Source: Saprospiraceae bacterium (GTDB taxonomy: Bacteria; Bacteroidota; Bacteroidia; Chitinophagales; Saprospiraceae). Taken from it: 64,000 bases of DNA. Below the pieces are notes generated by a model that was not told the origin of the DNA, searched no databases, and saw only the letters and a list, made by a program, of their open reading frames with translations. Shown here in pieces: positions 18,821 through 29,700 of the stretch. Position numbers and translations under genes: made by a program. Each line of letters opens with the position of its first letter. Positions within the stretch are counted from its first letter, which is position 1. The stretch covers positions 1 through 64,000 of the forward strand of contig JADLHT010000049.1 in the NCBI GenBank assembly GCA_020848695.1, read 5' to 3'.

Positions 18821-21800
18821 AAATCTTTAGCACCTTTTTTGTACTGATTCTTTATTTTCAAGCCGATGCCCAATTAGGTAAACACCGATATGTTTTTAGC
18901 AATCCGGGTAATCCCATAGTTAAAAAAGTATTAAAGAAAAGAGAAATTCCAAGTAAGGTAATTCCGTTAAGCTATCTGCCGGCTGCAGTTCAAATTTCTT
19001 CTAATCATCCAAGGATAATTAAGTCTAAACCAGGTTCAGGAATACAAATTATTGATATTAATTCAGATGGAATTCCATCGGCATTGATGATTAAAAAAGC
19101 TGCCTTTAACATTGATTTGTTAAATTCCCAGTCCGCATCTGAGTCTCTAAATGGATTGCTTGGGATAAAGAATGACAACGATGGATCTTTTAAAATCAAC
19201 GATCATATAACTGATGATCAGGGTAACCAACATTTTCGATATGTACAGTTGTATAAGAATCTTCCTGTACTTGATGCTGAATTTATTATTCATAAATATA
19301 CCGATGGATCTTTATTTATGAATGGTCAGGCCTACAATCTGCCTGCAAAATTGAATGATATTCCTTCCGTTCAGGAAAATCAATTGATAGAAATATGTGA
19401 CTCTTATTTTAGTAAAGAAATAATAAAAGTTAATGATCCTTTACTTCAGGCTATTTCGAAAATGGGTATATCAAGAAAGACATTGGGAGTATGGAAAGAT
19501 TTAAATTCAGAATGGAAGCTCATCTATTTTGTGAAGTACAGGCCTACTTTAAGGAGGTATTATGAATTATACATCGATGCTCATTCCGGTGAAATTCTAA
19601 AAGTATTGAATTCGGTTTGTAATTGTTCTGCAGAAAGTCATTGTATTAATGATCATACTATGTCTCCTCAAGGTGCAGAGACTGCTAGCGCACAAGACTT
19701 ATTTAATAATAACCAAACAATTCAGGTCTGGAAAGAAGGAAGCACCTATTATCTTATGGATGCATCTAGAACAATGTTCAATGCTGCCAAATCAAAATTT
19801 CCTGATAATCCCGTTGGTGTTATTGTTACCTTGGATGCTAAGAACAGAAATGTAGAAGGGAATAGTTTTCAGGTTGAATATATTGCCAATGCGAATAATC
19901 AATGGCCATCGAAGACGGCAGTTTCCGCACATCTCAACGCAAGTAAAGCGTATGAATATTTTAAACAAACTCATTCCAGAAATTCAATAAATGGAACCGG
20001 TGGAAATATTCTTTCAATAATCAATGTAAATGATGGTGGAGGTCAGATGGATAATGCCTTTTGGAATGGCGAAGCGATGTTTTATGGCAATGGAAAATCT
20101 GCATTCTCGCCATTGGCTAAAGGTCTGGATGTTGCGGGTCATGAAATGTCACATGGAGTAATTGGTAGTTCTGCAAACTTGGTTTATGAAAATGAACCTG
20201 GTGCGATCAATGAATCATTTGCCGATATTTTTGGTGCAATGATTGATCGTGATGATTGGAAGATTGGTGAAGATGTTGTCAATAAGAACGTTTTTAAATC
20301 TGGTGCATTGAGAAGCTTGGAAGATCCTCATAACGGAGGAACCAGCTTAAATACTCCCGGATGGCAGCCAAAACACGTTAATGAACAATATAAAGGGACT
20401 GATGATAATGGAGGTGTACATATCAATAGTGGTATTCCTAACCATGCCTTCTATGTTTTTGTTATTGAATTGGCAAAATCAAGCAACTTAAGTAATGCAC
20501 AGAAGATCGCAGAGAAAGTATATTATCATGCTCTAACCAAATTTCTTACCCGTTCTTCTAATTTTAAAGATTTGCGTGTCGCTATTGAAAAGTGTGCAAT
20601 GGATCTTTTTCCTAATAATCCTGAAGTATTGACAAGTGTAAAAACAGGATTCGACCGTGTCGGAATAGGAGGTACTACTAATACACCAACGAATAGAGTT
20701 CTTCCTACCAATCCCGGTAAAGAATTTGTAGTGTGTACAGACCTTAACAAACAGGGGCTTTATTTGTATGATTTTAACACTGTCATTCAATTAACAACTA
20801 GGGCAATAAATTCGAAACCCAGTGTTACCGATAACGGTTCTGAAATATATTATGTTGGAGCAGATAAGAAATTGTATTTGCTAGTCAGAAATGGTAATGG
20901 AAGCTATGTTGAACAAATACTAGACGATCAACCTGTTTACAGAAATGTGGTGATTTCAAAAGACGGTAGATTACTTGGAGTGGTTTTTGATATTGCGGAA
21001 AATTTGATACATGTTTTTGATTTTGTTAAGCAGCAATGGGGTGATTTTAAGCTGTACAATCCATCTTATAGTAATACTTCAACAGGTGATGTAAATTATT
21101 CAGACGTTATGGACTTTGATCATAGTGGTCAGTATATTATGTATGACGCATTCAATACTTTAAAAAATTCTGCCGGTCAAAACTATGAATATTGGGATAT
21201 TGGGTTTTTAAATGTTTTTGATAATCAGACAAGTACTTTTGCAAGTGGTAAAATAGATAAATTGGTCAGCGGACTTCCGGAAAATGTTGCCATTGGAAAT
21301 CCTGTATTTAGTAAGAATAGTTTGGATGTGATTGCTTTTGACTATATTGAAGATCTTAATTTTTTTGGAACGGATTATACTTTAGTGGGTGGCAATATAG
21401 AAACAGGAACATTTGAAACAATTATTTCAGACAGACCGGATCTGTCTTATCCGAATTTTTCGGTAAAAGATAATTTTGTTTTATTTGATGGTCTGGATAG
21501 TAATCAGGATGGTTCTCTGAATGTGATTGGCTTAAATGCGGATAAAATTAGTTCTTCAGGCAATGAACAGGTCTTACTCAAGAGCGGGAAATGGGGTGCT
21601 TGGTTTGCTACAGGTTCAAGAAAGCTGACCATTGGAGTGCAAAATATTTCAGAAAATAGAGCAGTTCACGTTTATCCTAATCCATTTGAAGATTACTTAC
21701 AAATTCAGATTAAACAAACATCTGATGGAATTGCAAATCTGGAAATATTAAATGCAATGGGCCAAAACGTTTATAATGAAAAAATCAAGTTCACGGCAGA

Positions 21801-21909
21801 TTTGTTTAAACATTCGATAAACTTATCTCAACTTAATGGAGGAGTATATTATCTGCAAATCAGAACAGATAAAGATATCCTTGGAACTGTTAAATTGGTT
21901 AGAGAGTAA
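18817..21909 (+). CDS. M4 (thermolysin) family zinc metalloprotease with T9SS sorting domain
   Basis: The 1030-aa protein has a signal peptide ending ADA, an FTP/PepSY-type propeptide (about residues 50-270; YVQLYKNLPVLDAEFIIH) and an M4 catalytic domain (about 315-615). Zinc ligands are H442 and H446 in HEMSH plus E466 in NESFADIFG, with E443 as catalytic base. The active-site His lies in GGVHINSGIPNHAFY. A beta-propeller-like region of about 300 residues follows (LYDFNTVIQLTTRAINSKPS, EIYYVGADKKLYLL). A T9SS type A domain (HVYPNPFEDYLQIQI ... GGVYYLQI) ends it. It is exported to the cell surface, activated by propeptide removal, and translationally coupled to the preceding lipoprotein. Confidence 0.92.
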   Translation: MKIFSTFFVLILYFQADAQLGKHRYVFSNPGNPIVKKVLKKREIPSKVIPLSYLPAAVQISSNHPRIIKSKPGSGIQIIDINSDGIPSALMIKKAAFNIDLLNSQSASESLNGLLGIKNDNDGSFKINDHITDDQGNQHFRYVQLYKNLPVLDAEFIIHKYTDGSLFMNGQAYNLPAKLNDIPSVQENQLIEICDSYFSKEIIKVNDPLLQAISKMGISRKTLGVWKDLNSEWKLIYFVKYRPTLRRYYELYIDAHSGEILKVLNSVCNCSAESHCINDHTMSPQGAETASAQDLFNNNQTIQVWKEGSTYYLMDASRTMFNAAKSKFPDNPVGVIVTLDAKNRNVEGNSFQVEYIANANNQWPSKTAVSAHLNASKAYEYFKQTHSRNSINGTGGNILSIINVNDGGGQMDNAFWNGEAMFYGNGKSAFSPLAKGLDVAGHEMSHGVIGSSANLVYENEPGAINESFADIFGAMIDRDDWKIGEDVVNKNVFKSGALRSLEDPHNGGTSLNTPGWQPKHVNEQYKGTDDNGGVHINSGIPNHAFYVFVIELAKSSNLSNAQKIAEKVYYHALTKFLTRSSNFKDLRVAIEKCAMDLFPNNPEVLTSVKTGFDRVGIGGTTNTPTNRVLPTNPGKEFVVCTDLNKQGLYLYDFNTVIQLTTRAINSKPSVTDNGSEIYYVGADKKLYLLVRNGNGSYVEQILDDQPVYRNVVISKDGRLLGVVFDIAENLIHVFDFVKQQWGDFKLYNPSYSNTSTGDVNYSDVMDFDHSGQYIMYDAFNTLKNSAGQNYEYWDIGFLNVFDNQTSTFASGKIDKLVSGLPENVAIGNPVFSKNSLDVIAFDYIEDLNFFGTDYTLVGGNIETGTFETIISDRPDLSYPNFSVKDNFVLFDGLDSNQDGSLNVIGLNADKISSSGNEQVLLKSGKWGAWFATGSRKLTIGVQNISENRAVHVYPNPFEDYLQIQIKQTSDGIANLEILNAMGQNVYNEKIKFTADLFKHSINLSQLNGGVYYLQIRTDKDILGTVKLVRE

Positions 21910-21917
21910 ATAAAAAT

Positions 21918-22418
21918 TTATAACCAGACCTCAGTGGCGCCATCTTCATGAATGAGTTGAAGCATTCTTGCTTTGAATTTGTATTTGAGCAACTCATGGA
22001 CCTGCTGTCGAAGAATTCCATCTCCTTTTCCATGAATGATAACCACATGGTCTGAACCAAGTGATTTATGATCGGTAATAAATTTTTCAAATGACTTTAT
22101 TTGGTATGAAAGTATTCTGTCTGGAATTTGATTGGAGTAATCAGGGTTGAGATTTTCAATATGAAGATCAATTATTTTGTCAAGTCTGATTTTTTTAATA
22201 TTTTTTCCTTCGGAGCAAATGATGTCAGAAATGTCAGGCTCGCTTAAAGATTCTTCAGGGGCGAATTCTAGATGATCAATATGAAACTTTTGTTTAATAA
22301 AATTGATTTTCAATATTGCAACGGATTGCGAATCCATTCCTTCAAATGTTCCAATTGTTTTCGTGCCTATAACTCTCAATCGGTCGCCAATCCAAAGTTC
22401 CAGAAAATTAATTGCCAT
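21918..22418 (-). CDS. Smr-domain protein
   Basis: About 166 aa. An N-terminal small beta-barrel-like region (LWIGDRLRVIGTKTIGTFEG) is followed by a C-terminal Smr domain. The Smr hallmarks are LDKIIDLHIENL, the HGKGDGILR motif (VVIIHGKGDGILRQQVHELL) and a final EDGATEVWL. Smr domains are nicking endonuclease or RNA-cleaving modules of MutS2 and stand-alone proteins. The ATG at 22418 is preferred: the in-frame TTG at 22427 lies inside a TACCTTTG -7 box. It converges with the protease gene, whose stop is nine bases away. Confidence 0.78.
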   Translation of the reverse strand: MAINFLELWIGDRLRVIGTKTIGTFEGMDSQSVAILKINFIKQKFHIDHLEFAPEESLSEPDISDIICSEGKNIKKIRLDKIIDLHIENLNPDYSNQIPDRILSYQIKSFEKFITDHKSLGSDHVVIIHGKGDGILRQQVHELLKYKFKARMLQLIHEDGATEVWL

Positions 22419-22424
22419 GAGGTG

Positions 22425-22432
22425 CAAAGGTA
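22425..22432 (-). promoter_or_regulatory. -7 element abutting the Smr gene
   Basis: On the minus strand TACCTTTG (22432 to 22425) is a perfect TAnnTTTG match that ends six bases before the ATG at 22418, predicting a leaderless or nearly leaderless mRNA. Confidence 0.55.
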
Positions 22433-22785
22433 TTTCAATTGTATAATTGTACAGATTGGTTTTCTTCTTTTAATGGAAAACCGATGAATTGGCTTGTCCT
22501 AATAATTAATATATTAGAATAGTTTTATAATTTTTATTACTTTATAGTATAAAAGAATAGAAAGGATCTCAATAGTTTGGAAGTCATTTATCAGATCAAT
22601 GAAATATAGCTTTATTAGATCAGTTGACTATAGAGCTTTGTCATTGCGAAGCATTTGAATATTTTAAACATTTTCTTAATAATTCAGGTAATATTAAATT
22701 TATTTATAATATGTAAAGTCTTAATTTTTTGACTTAAAAATGTCGATGCAATGTTTTATCTTCGCCGCTTCAAATAAAAAAGGCA
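22433..22785. other. Intergenic region between the divergent Smr and transhydrogenase genes
   Basis: About 350 AT-rich bases with no ORF or RNA gene that I can support. TATCTTCG at 22757-22764, a near match to the Bacteroidota -7 box, is the best promoter candidate for the transhydrogenase operon. Confidence 0.45.
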
Positions 22786-23886
22786 TTGAAATTAGTAATA
22801 TTAAAGGAAGTCAGAACGGGTGAAAAGCGGGTAGCCATAACTCCATCAGTAGCTAAGGCCTTAATTGCCAAGGGATTTGATTTGATGATTGAATCAGGTG
22901 CCGGGGAACAGTCTGCGTTTTTGGATAAAGCATATACTGAAGTTGGTGTACAAGTTATAACAGACAGGAACCAGCTCTTACAGAACGGAGATGTTTATAT
23001 TCAAATTAATCCCTTTGACAGTACTTCCATTAAGTCTATGAATAAGGGAGCGATTACCCTTGCAATGATGTATCATCGCACGAATCAAAGTCATGTACAG
23101 GAACTAGCGGAAGCAGGCCTTTCTTCATTTTCTATGGATGCTATTCCACGTATTTCTCGTGCGCAAAGTATGGATGTTCTGAGTTCTCAATCCAATCTCG
23201 CTGGATACAAAGCTGTAATTCTGGGTGCAGAGGAGATGACGAAAATATTCCCTTTGATGATGACTGCCGCTGGAACCATTACCCCTTCCAAGGTTCTGAT
23301 TTTTGGAGTGGGTGTAGCCGGATTACAAGCTATTGCTACTGCGAAAAGATTAGGTGCGGTTGTAGAAGCAACCGATGTTCGTTCTGAAACCAAAGAACAA
23401 GCGGAATCTTTAGGAGCTAAGTTTATCACAGTTGAATCAGATGGTTCAAAATCAGAAGGAGGATATGCTACAGAAGTTACTGCTGAATATCTTACCAAGC
23501 AAAAGGAAGCAGTTAATAAGTCTTTGTATGCAGCAGATCTAGTTATTACTACAGCATTAGTAATGGGCAAGAAAGCACCAATTCTTATTACAGAGGATCA
23601 GGTTAAACAAATGAAGTTTGGCTCGGTAATCGTTGACATGGCAGTTGAGCAAGGAGGAAATTGTGAATGTAGTGAACTTGATAAGATTGTGATTAAAAAT
23701 GGTGTTAAAATTATTGGAATTTCAAATCTACCTTCAACACTTGCAACCAATGCAAGCGAATTGTTTGCAAAAAATGTTTATAACTTATTAATTCATCTTG
23801 CTGATAAAGATAATTTCAAATGGGAGATGGAGGAAGAAATAACAAAAGGCACATTGATTGTTCACCAGGGAAAAATACTTCAATAA
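22786..23886 (+). CDS. pntAA: NAD(P) transhydrogenase subunit alpha, part 1 (NAD-binding)
   Basis: The 366-aa subunit is the soluble NAD(H)-binding domain I of proton-translocating transhydrogenase, related to alanine dehydrogenase. Landmarks are KEVRTGEKRVAITPSVAKAL at the N terminus, the nucleotide fold FGVGVAGLQAIATAKRLGA with VEATDVRSETKEQ, and VDMAVEQGGNCE. It begins with TTG at 22786; no ATG fits the conserved N terminus. It is the first gene of a three-gene operon in which the alpha subunit is split in two, as in many non-enteric bacteria. Confidence 0.95.
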   Translation: MKLVILKEVRTGEKRVAITPSVAKALIAKGFDLMIESGAGEQSAFLDKAYTEVGVQVITDRNQLLQNGDVYIQINPFDSTSIKSMNKGAITLAMMYHRTNQSHVQELAEAGLSSFSMDAIPRISRAQSMDVLSSQSNLAGYKAVILGAEEMTKIFPLMMTAAGTITPSKVLIFGVGVAGLQAIATAKRLGAVVEATDVRSETKEQAESLGAKFITVESDGSKSEGGYATEVTAEYLTKQKEAVNKSLYAADLVITTALVMGKKAPILITEDQVKQMKFGSVIVDMAVEQGGNCECSELDKIVIKNGVKIIGISNLPSTLATNASELFAKNVYNLLIHLADKDNFKWEMEEEITKGTLIVHQGKILQ

Positions 23887-23895
23887 TTATTAATT

Positions 23896-24189
23896 ATGTT
23901 TGAATTTATATCCAATAACATTCAGATGATTTATCTGGTCATACTGATGATTTTTGTAGGAATAGAGCTGATTTCACATGTGCCTTCAGTGCTGCATACA
24001 CCACTGATGTCTGGTGCAAATGCAATACACGGTGTAGTAATTATAGGCGCAATCATTGTTATGGGACAGGCTGAAGGATTGTTAAGTTTGATCCTTGGCT
24101 TCATTGCTGTAATTTTGGGAACCCTGAATGTGGTTGGTGGATTTGTTGTAACTGACAGAATGTTGGAAATGTTTAAGAAAAAGAAATGA
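23896..24189 (+). CDS. pntAB: NAD(P) transhydrogenase subunit alpha, part 2 (membrane)
   Basis: The 97-aa membrane piece has three transmembrane helices (about residues 9-26, 43-60 and 66-90), equivalent to the C-terminal membrane part of a full-length PntA. SHVPSVLHTPLMSGANAIHG is the conserved start of the channel region. It follows pntAA by nine bases and overlaps pntB by four (ATGA), so the three subunits are made together. Confidence 0.94.
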   Translation: MFEFISNNIQMIYLVILMIFVGIELISHVPSVLHTPLMSGANAIHGVVIIGAIIVMGQAEGLLSLILGFIAVILGTLNVVGGFVVTDRMLEMFKKKK

Positions 24190-25592
24190 TACTAGAACAC
24201 TTACTCGAATTTATCTATCTTATTGCATCCGTAACCTTTATGGTCGGATTAAAAATGTTGAGCAAGCCCGATACCGCAAGGAGAGGAAATCTAATTGCTG
24301 CAGTCGGAATGACATTGGCAATATTTGGAACAATATTTTTGTATAAAGATGCTGATGGAAATCATTTAAGAAATTTGATATGGATTTTTTCCGCATTGAT
24401 CATCGGAACTGGTATAGGTATATACATGGCCAAGAGTGTACAGATGACAGCCATGCCTCAGATGGTCTCCTTTTTTAACGGAATGGGAGGAGCTTGCGCA
24501 GCTTTAATTTCTATAATTGAATTTCAACATTCACAGCATACCGGAATTTCGCCGGATACACAAACCTTGTTGATCATACTTGCCGGATTGGCGATTGGTA
24601 CGATATCTTTTTCAGGATCGATAGTTGCTTATGGTAAATTAGAAGGAAAAATAGGTGATTACAATCTGCCTCTTCAACAAGTTATTAACTTAGGATTACT
24701 AGCAGGTATTCTGGTGTTATCCGGAATGATGTTATTTGGGGCTGTTGACGGTAATACATGGTTTTATATTATACTTGGCTTATCTGTACTATATGGATTG
24801 ATCTTTGTATTTCCTATTGGTGGAGCCGATATGCCTGTTGTGATATCTTTGTTAAATTCATTTACAGGTGTTGCAGCAGCATGTGGCGGATTCTTATATG
24901 ATAATTATGTTATGCTCATTGGTGGAATTTTGGTTGGATCCGCAGGAACAATTCTTACAGTTACTATGTGTAATGCGATGAACAGATCTTTATTGAATGT
25001 TCTAGTTGGAAATTTTGGTGGTGGTTCAAGTTCAAATTCCTCCAGCAATTCATCGGGCGGAACTACTAAAGAAATGGGTCCTTCGGATGCTGCAATACTT
25101 CTGAAATACGCAAAGAAAGCTGTAATTGTTCCGGGATATGGTCTGGCAGTTGCACAAGCACAACATGCATGTCATGAATTAGAAAATATTCTAGAAGAAG
25201 GTGGAGTGGAAGTTAAATATGCTATACATCCGGTTGCCGGTCGTATGCCTGGTCACATGAATGTTCTTCTAGCGGAATCCAATGTGTCTTACAACAAGCT
25301 GGTAGAAATGGAAGAAATAAATCCGGAATTTTCAACTACAGATGTAGTGTTAGTAGTAGGTGCTAATGATGTCGTGAATCCGGCAGCAAAGAATGATCCT
25401 TCATCTCCAATATACGGAATGCCAATATTAGATGTTGAAAATGCGGCTTCTATAATTATTATGAAGCGATCAATGAAAGCAGGTTATGCAGGTATTGACA
25501 ATGAACTATTCTATAATCCAAAAACATATATGTTGTTTGGAGATGCTAAAGATACTTTAACTAAACTGGTATCAGAAGTTAAGTCCTTGTAG
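24186..25592 (+). CDS. pntB: NAD(P) transhydrogenase subunit beta (NADP-binding)
   Basis: The 468-aa subunit has about eight to nine transmembrane helices (to about residue 285), a short Gly/Ser-rich linker (about 277-296) and the NADP-binding domain III. The latter shows VPGYGLAVAQAQHACHEL, HPVAGRMPGHMNVLLAE and VLVVGANDVVNPAA. The complex couples hydride transfer from NADH to NADP+ to proton entry across the inner membrane, supplying NADPH. Confidence 0.95.
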   Translation: MILEHLLEFIYLIASVTFMVGLKMLSKPDTARRGNLIAAVGMTLAIFGTIFLYKDADGNHLRNLIWIFSALIIGTGIGIYMAKSVQMTAMPQMVSFFNGMGGACAALISIIEFQHSQHTGISPDTQTLLIILAGLAIGTISFSGSIVAYGKLEGKIGDYNLPLQQVINLGLLAGILVLSGMMLFGAVDGNTWFYIILGLSVLYGLIFVFPIGGADMPVVISLLNSFTGVAAACGGFLYDNYVMLIGGILVGSAGTILTVTMCNAMNRSLLNVLVGNFGGGSSSNSSSNSSGGTTKEMGPSDAAILLKYAKKAVIVPGYGLAVAQAQHACHELENILEEGGVEVKYAIHPVAGRMPGHMNVLLAESNVSYNKLVEMEEINPEFSTTDVVLVVGANDVVNPAAKNDPSSPIYGMPILDVENAASIIIMKRSMKAGYAGIDNELFYNPKTYMLFGDAKDTLTKLVSEVKSL

Positions 25593-25687
25593 ATTAAATA
25601 GCTTGGCGAATATATAGTTTCAGGAAAATATTTTGTATTAAAAGTAATTGGAAGAATAAATATTCTTATGAATTCAGAGTAGAGTAT

Positions 25688-26239
25688 TTATATAAATAAA
25701 CAACCCCGAAATCCCCTTGAAGCATAATAAGATTCCGCACCATTGTGATATGTAAATACAGTATTGTATCTTCTGTCACAAAATACAGCGCCACCTAAAT
25801 CTCTGATTGTTTGTGGTGTTTTAATCCAACTTGAAGATTTAAGATCAAATTCTCCAAAACATTGGAGTTCTCTGTACTGTGATTCAGTTAATATTTCTAT
25901 TCCCATATCATAAGCCATACCTAATGCGCTTTGTTTGGGTTTATATTCTTTTCGGGATAAAAGTGCTTCATGATCATAACATACACTTCTTCTTCCAGAA
26001 GGGCTTTCTTTGCTACAATCCACAAAAGCAATTTCATTATTTTGAAAAACAATTAGATCAGGTTCTCCACCAGTTTTTTCCATTTCATAGATTATAAATA
26101 GTTTTTCCGGAAGTAGTTCAAATTTATTTTTAATGAATTTCCATTCAATTTCTTTATGACGAGATGTGTTATTTATAAATCTTGATTCGAGTAGATTCAG
26201 AATTTCTACTTTCTCTAAATGGGACAATTTATTTTTCAT
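25688..26239 (-). CDS. DUF4256 family protein
   Basis: The 183-aa cytosolic protein matches DUF4256 from memory. Landmarks are LLESRFINNTSRH, MEKTGGEPDLI, FVDCSKESPSGRRSVCYD (about residues 72-89), EILTESQYRELQ and a C-terminal GFRGCLFI. The family is defined only by conservation and has no known reaction. It is monocistronic, divergent from the giant-protein cluster, with a -7 box only eight bases before its ATG. Confidence 0.8.
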   Translation of the reverse strand: MKNKLSHLEKVEILNLLESRFINNTSRHKEIEWKFIKNKFELLPEKLFIIYEMEKTGGEPDLIVFQNNEIAFVDCSKESPSGRRSVCYDHEALLSRKEYKPKQSALGMAYDMGIEILTESQYRELQCFGEFDLKSSSWIKTPQTIRDLGGAVFCDRRYNTVFTYHNGAESYYASRGFRGCLFI

Positions 26240-26247
26240 AAGAATTA

Positions 26248-26255
26248 CAAATGTA
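26248..26255 (-). promoter_or_regulatory. -7 element abutting the DUF4256 gene
   Basis: On the minus strand TACATTTG matches TAnnTTTG and ends eight bases before the ATG at 26239. No -33 TTG is found. Confidence 0.45.
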
Positions 26256-26709
26256 ATAAAGTCATGATCATCATGAATTATTGTTTGACTTCTTCTTGCA
26301 AATGATAATATCTGAACTTCAATAGCTTTATAATTAGGATAAGGATCAACACATTCTTAAAAAAATTGAAAGGTTAAGCCACATATTGGTATTTATAGAT
26401 TTTATAAAAAATATTTTTTCTAATAATTATTTTTTATAACGCATAAAGCCTAGAAATACAGCAATTTACACTTTATTGATTAAAATATTGATACACATTA
26501 AATTTAGTTCTAATAACTAGACATTTGGACATCACTTTTGGAATAGTACTTGGAACTTCTCAACTGAATCATTGTCGTATGTGCTTATGTAAGCTTATGT
26601 GTGACGTGATCCTTATATCCCCCAATATCATTCCCCCCGAAGGATAAGTCTGAAGAGATTTATTCATTGGAATTTGAAATTTAAAACTTTTAATATAATT
26701 ATTTTAATC
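26256..26709. other. Upstream region of the giant-protein cluster
   Basis: About 450 bases without a gene. The last 100 bases contain an unusual C-rich patch (two runs of C at about 26620-26638) in otherwise AT-rich DNA, and a partly repeated TTATGT element near 26584-26600. It must hold the promoter of the first giant gene, but no consensus TTG/TAnnTTTG pair is convincing. Confidence 0.45.
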
Positions 26710-29700
26710 ATGAAGAGACTATTACTTTCTCGAATTGACTTTTTAAAATATTGGAAGGATATAAGCTTGATTCTCTTGCTCATAACCGGTTTCAATATTA
26801 AGTCAGAAGCGCAGGCTTGCGCAACTTTAACAGGTGTCCCAATCAGTGTTTGTCGTACAAATACTGTTGCAACGTATTTTATCAATGGCTTTGATGGAAA
26901 TAATACGTATGCTTTTAGTGTAATTGGTGGTTCTGCATTAGTGAATGCTGTTCCGCCCAATGTATCTATTACTTGGCATACAGTAGGAAATGTTGTAATA
27001 GTAATGACTGAGACACCGCCTATCGGCTCCTGTACACCTGATACTATTAGAGTTAGGGTTAGCAGTACAATTGCACCTCAGGTTGATTGTAACGATACTA
27101 CTAATGTTTCTCTTGATGAAAACTGTCTGGGTGTGGTTACTCCGGACATGGTAATAGAAGGTAGCGGGTGGAATCCACTTGATTATGATATTATCATTAG
27201 GGATGCTTTCACAAAGATTCCGATTGCTACTAGTCCTACTGTAAATTCATCACACGTTGGTCAATTTCTTGAAGTAGCTGCTGTTCACAGGTGTTCTGGT
27301 AACTATTGCTGGGGAGTGTTAAGAGTTGAAGATAAACTTAAACCAAGACTTCTATGTCGAACACTAACAGTTAATTGTGGTGTTCCTATATTACCTAGTT
27401 CTCCGGGTATAGGATTTCCAAAACCAACGCCAGCTGCACCCAATCCTGTAGCTGTACCTGGTGTTCCAAGGACTTATACTACAACTTCCAGCGCATATGA
27501 TAATTGTGGTAGTACTACTATATCATATTCTGATAGGACAATCAATGTAGTATGTCCTCCTCCGGCAGTTTACATTGATACAGTATTTAGAGATTGGACT
27601 GCTACCGATGGATATGGTAACGTAACACAATGTACGGATACAATACTAGTTAGAGCAGGTTCAATAGATTCAATAACCTGCCCACCCAATTATGATGATA
27701 TTGATGAAGACGCATTAAGATGTGATGCCAATTTTCAAAGAGATGCAGCAGGAAATCCTCATCCTAATGTAACGGGATATCCGGGTGGTGTTGGATGTAG
27801 AAATATTAATTACTCATACAATGATGTTCGTTTGAATATATGTGTAGGTTCTTACAAGATTTTACGAGAGTGGTTGATCATTGATTGGTGCACAGGTAGA
27901 GATACTGAATGTGTGCAATTAATAAAAATCTTAGATACTCGAGGTCCAATAATTACATGCAGATCAAGAGATACAGTAAGTACTATTGGTTCCGCATGCT
28001 CAGGTAACGCAACTATAGGATTACCAACAATATTGACCGAATGTTCTTATCCACTTAGCTATGATGTATTGGTAAAAAGAGGTGTTGCTGATCCGTCGAT
28101 CCCGGTAACATCAATTGATGCGGTGCGAGACGGAGTTGTTCGTAATAATACAAATCCGGTTACTTATACAATTTCTGATCTTCCAGTAGGATGGTCTTGG
28201 GTAATTTTTAGAGTAACGGATGCTTGTGGTAATACAGAAGAATGTAGTACTGAAATTCTTGTACAAGAAAAGACGAAACCAATTCCGGTATGTCATTTAG
28301 AGACAGTTGTTGCCCTTACTACAGGAGGCTGGGCAAGAGTATATGCTGAATCATTTGACGATGGTTCTTATGATAACTGTGCTTTGGATTCTATTCTAGT
28401 AAGAAGGATGGATACCAGTGTTTGTGGAGGTTCCGGCAACAAGGAGTTTGCTCCATATATCGATTTCTGTTGCGACGATATAAGGAAAAGCCCCATAACT
28501 GTAATAATGAGAGTTAAAGATAAAGCTGGGAACATCAACGAATGTATGGTAAATGCAATCGTACAAGACAAGCGTCCACCGATTGTTAACTGTCTTCCTA
28601 ATATTACAGTAAGCTGTACGTTTGATTATTCTAATTTAGAAGTTTTTGGTAACTATCAAAGGAATGAATCTGATAGAAGAAATATTATTATCAATGACCC
28701 TGGTAACACATCTGTCGCACAACCAAGAAATTGGGGTAAGGATGGATTAATAACCGAAGATTGTATACTTGATACTACCTATCGATATGTACTTCCACCC
28801 GCCAATGGATGTGGAACTGGTAACATTTTTAGAATCTGGACATTTGCTGACGGAAACAATACGGTCACCTGCACACAGAAAATCTCAATTGTAAACTTTA
28901 CGCCTTACAATGGATCTACAATTGTGCCTGCAAGAGACACAACATTTATTGGATGTCTTAACAGTACTGATCCTAGCGTCACAGGTAGACCTAGCTGGCC
29001 TAACAATCTGAATTGTTCCAGATTGGTTGCTGGATATTCTGATCAAGTATTTAATCAGGTTGAAAATGCCTGTTATAAAATATTAAGACGATGGACAATT
29101 ATTGATGATTGCAATCCAAATTTTAGTTGGGGAAGAACACAAGTAATTAAGGTAGCCAACAATCAAGGACCTGTATTTCCTCCTGGTTTTTGCTTTAATA
29201 AAACCTTTGATATTTTAAGCGACAATTGTACCGGATTCATCGAATTAATCGGTATAGCTGGTGATGATTGTACAGATACGGCAGATCTTGCCTGGTCTTA
29301 TAAAATAGATCTTAATAATAACGGTTCTATTGACGCAACCGGAGTAGGTAACAATGCCAGTGGAGTTTATGCAGGTGGAACTCATAGAATTACCTGGACT
29401 GTCGAAGATCGCTGTGGTAATTCAAGTACCTGTACTTATACCTTTGTAGGTAGAGATCGTAAAGCTCCAACTCCCTATTGCAGAGGAGGAATAGTTACGG
29501 TTATCATGCCATCATCAGGAAATGTTGATGTTTGGGCTTCAGACCTTAACCTGGCAAGTACAGATAACTGTTCTCCGTCAAATGCATTAAGATATTCGTT
29601 TTCAACCAATACAAGTAATACTTCTAGAAGATATAATTGTGATAGTTTGCCAAATGGTGTTTCTAAAACTTTTGATGTTAGAATTTATGTAACAGATGAA

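Noticed and set aside
26580-26640. C-rich patch and repeated TTATGT element upstream of the giant cluster as operator or riboswitch
   Set aside because: Too short and irregular to support a specific regulatory element without comparative data.
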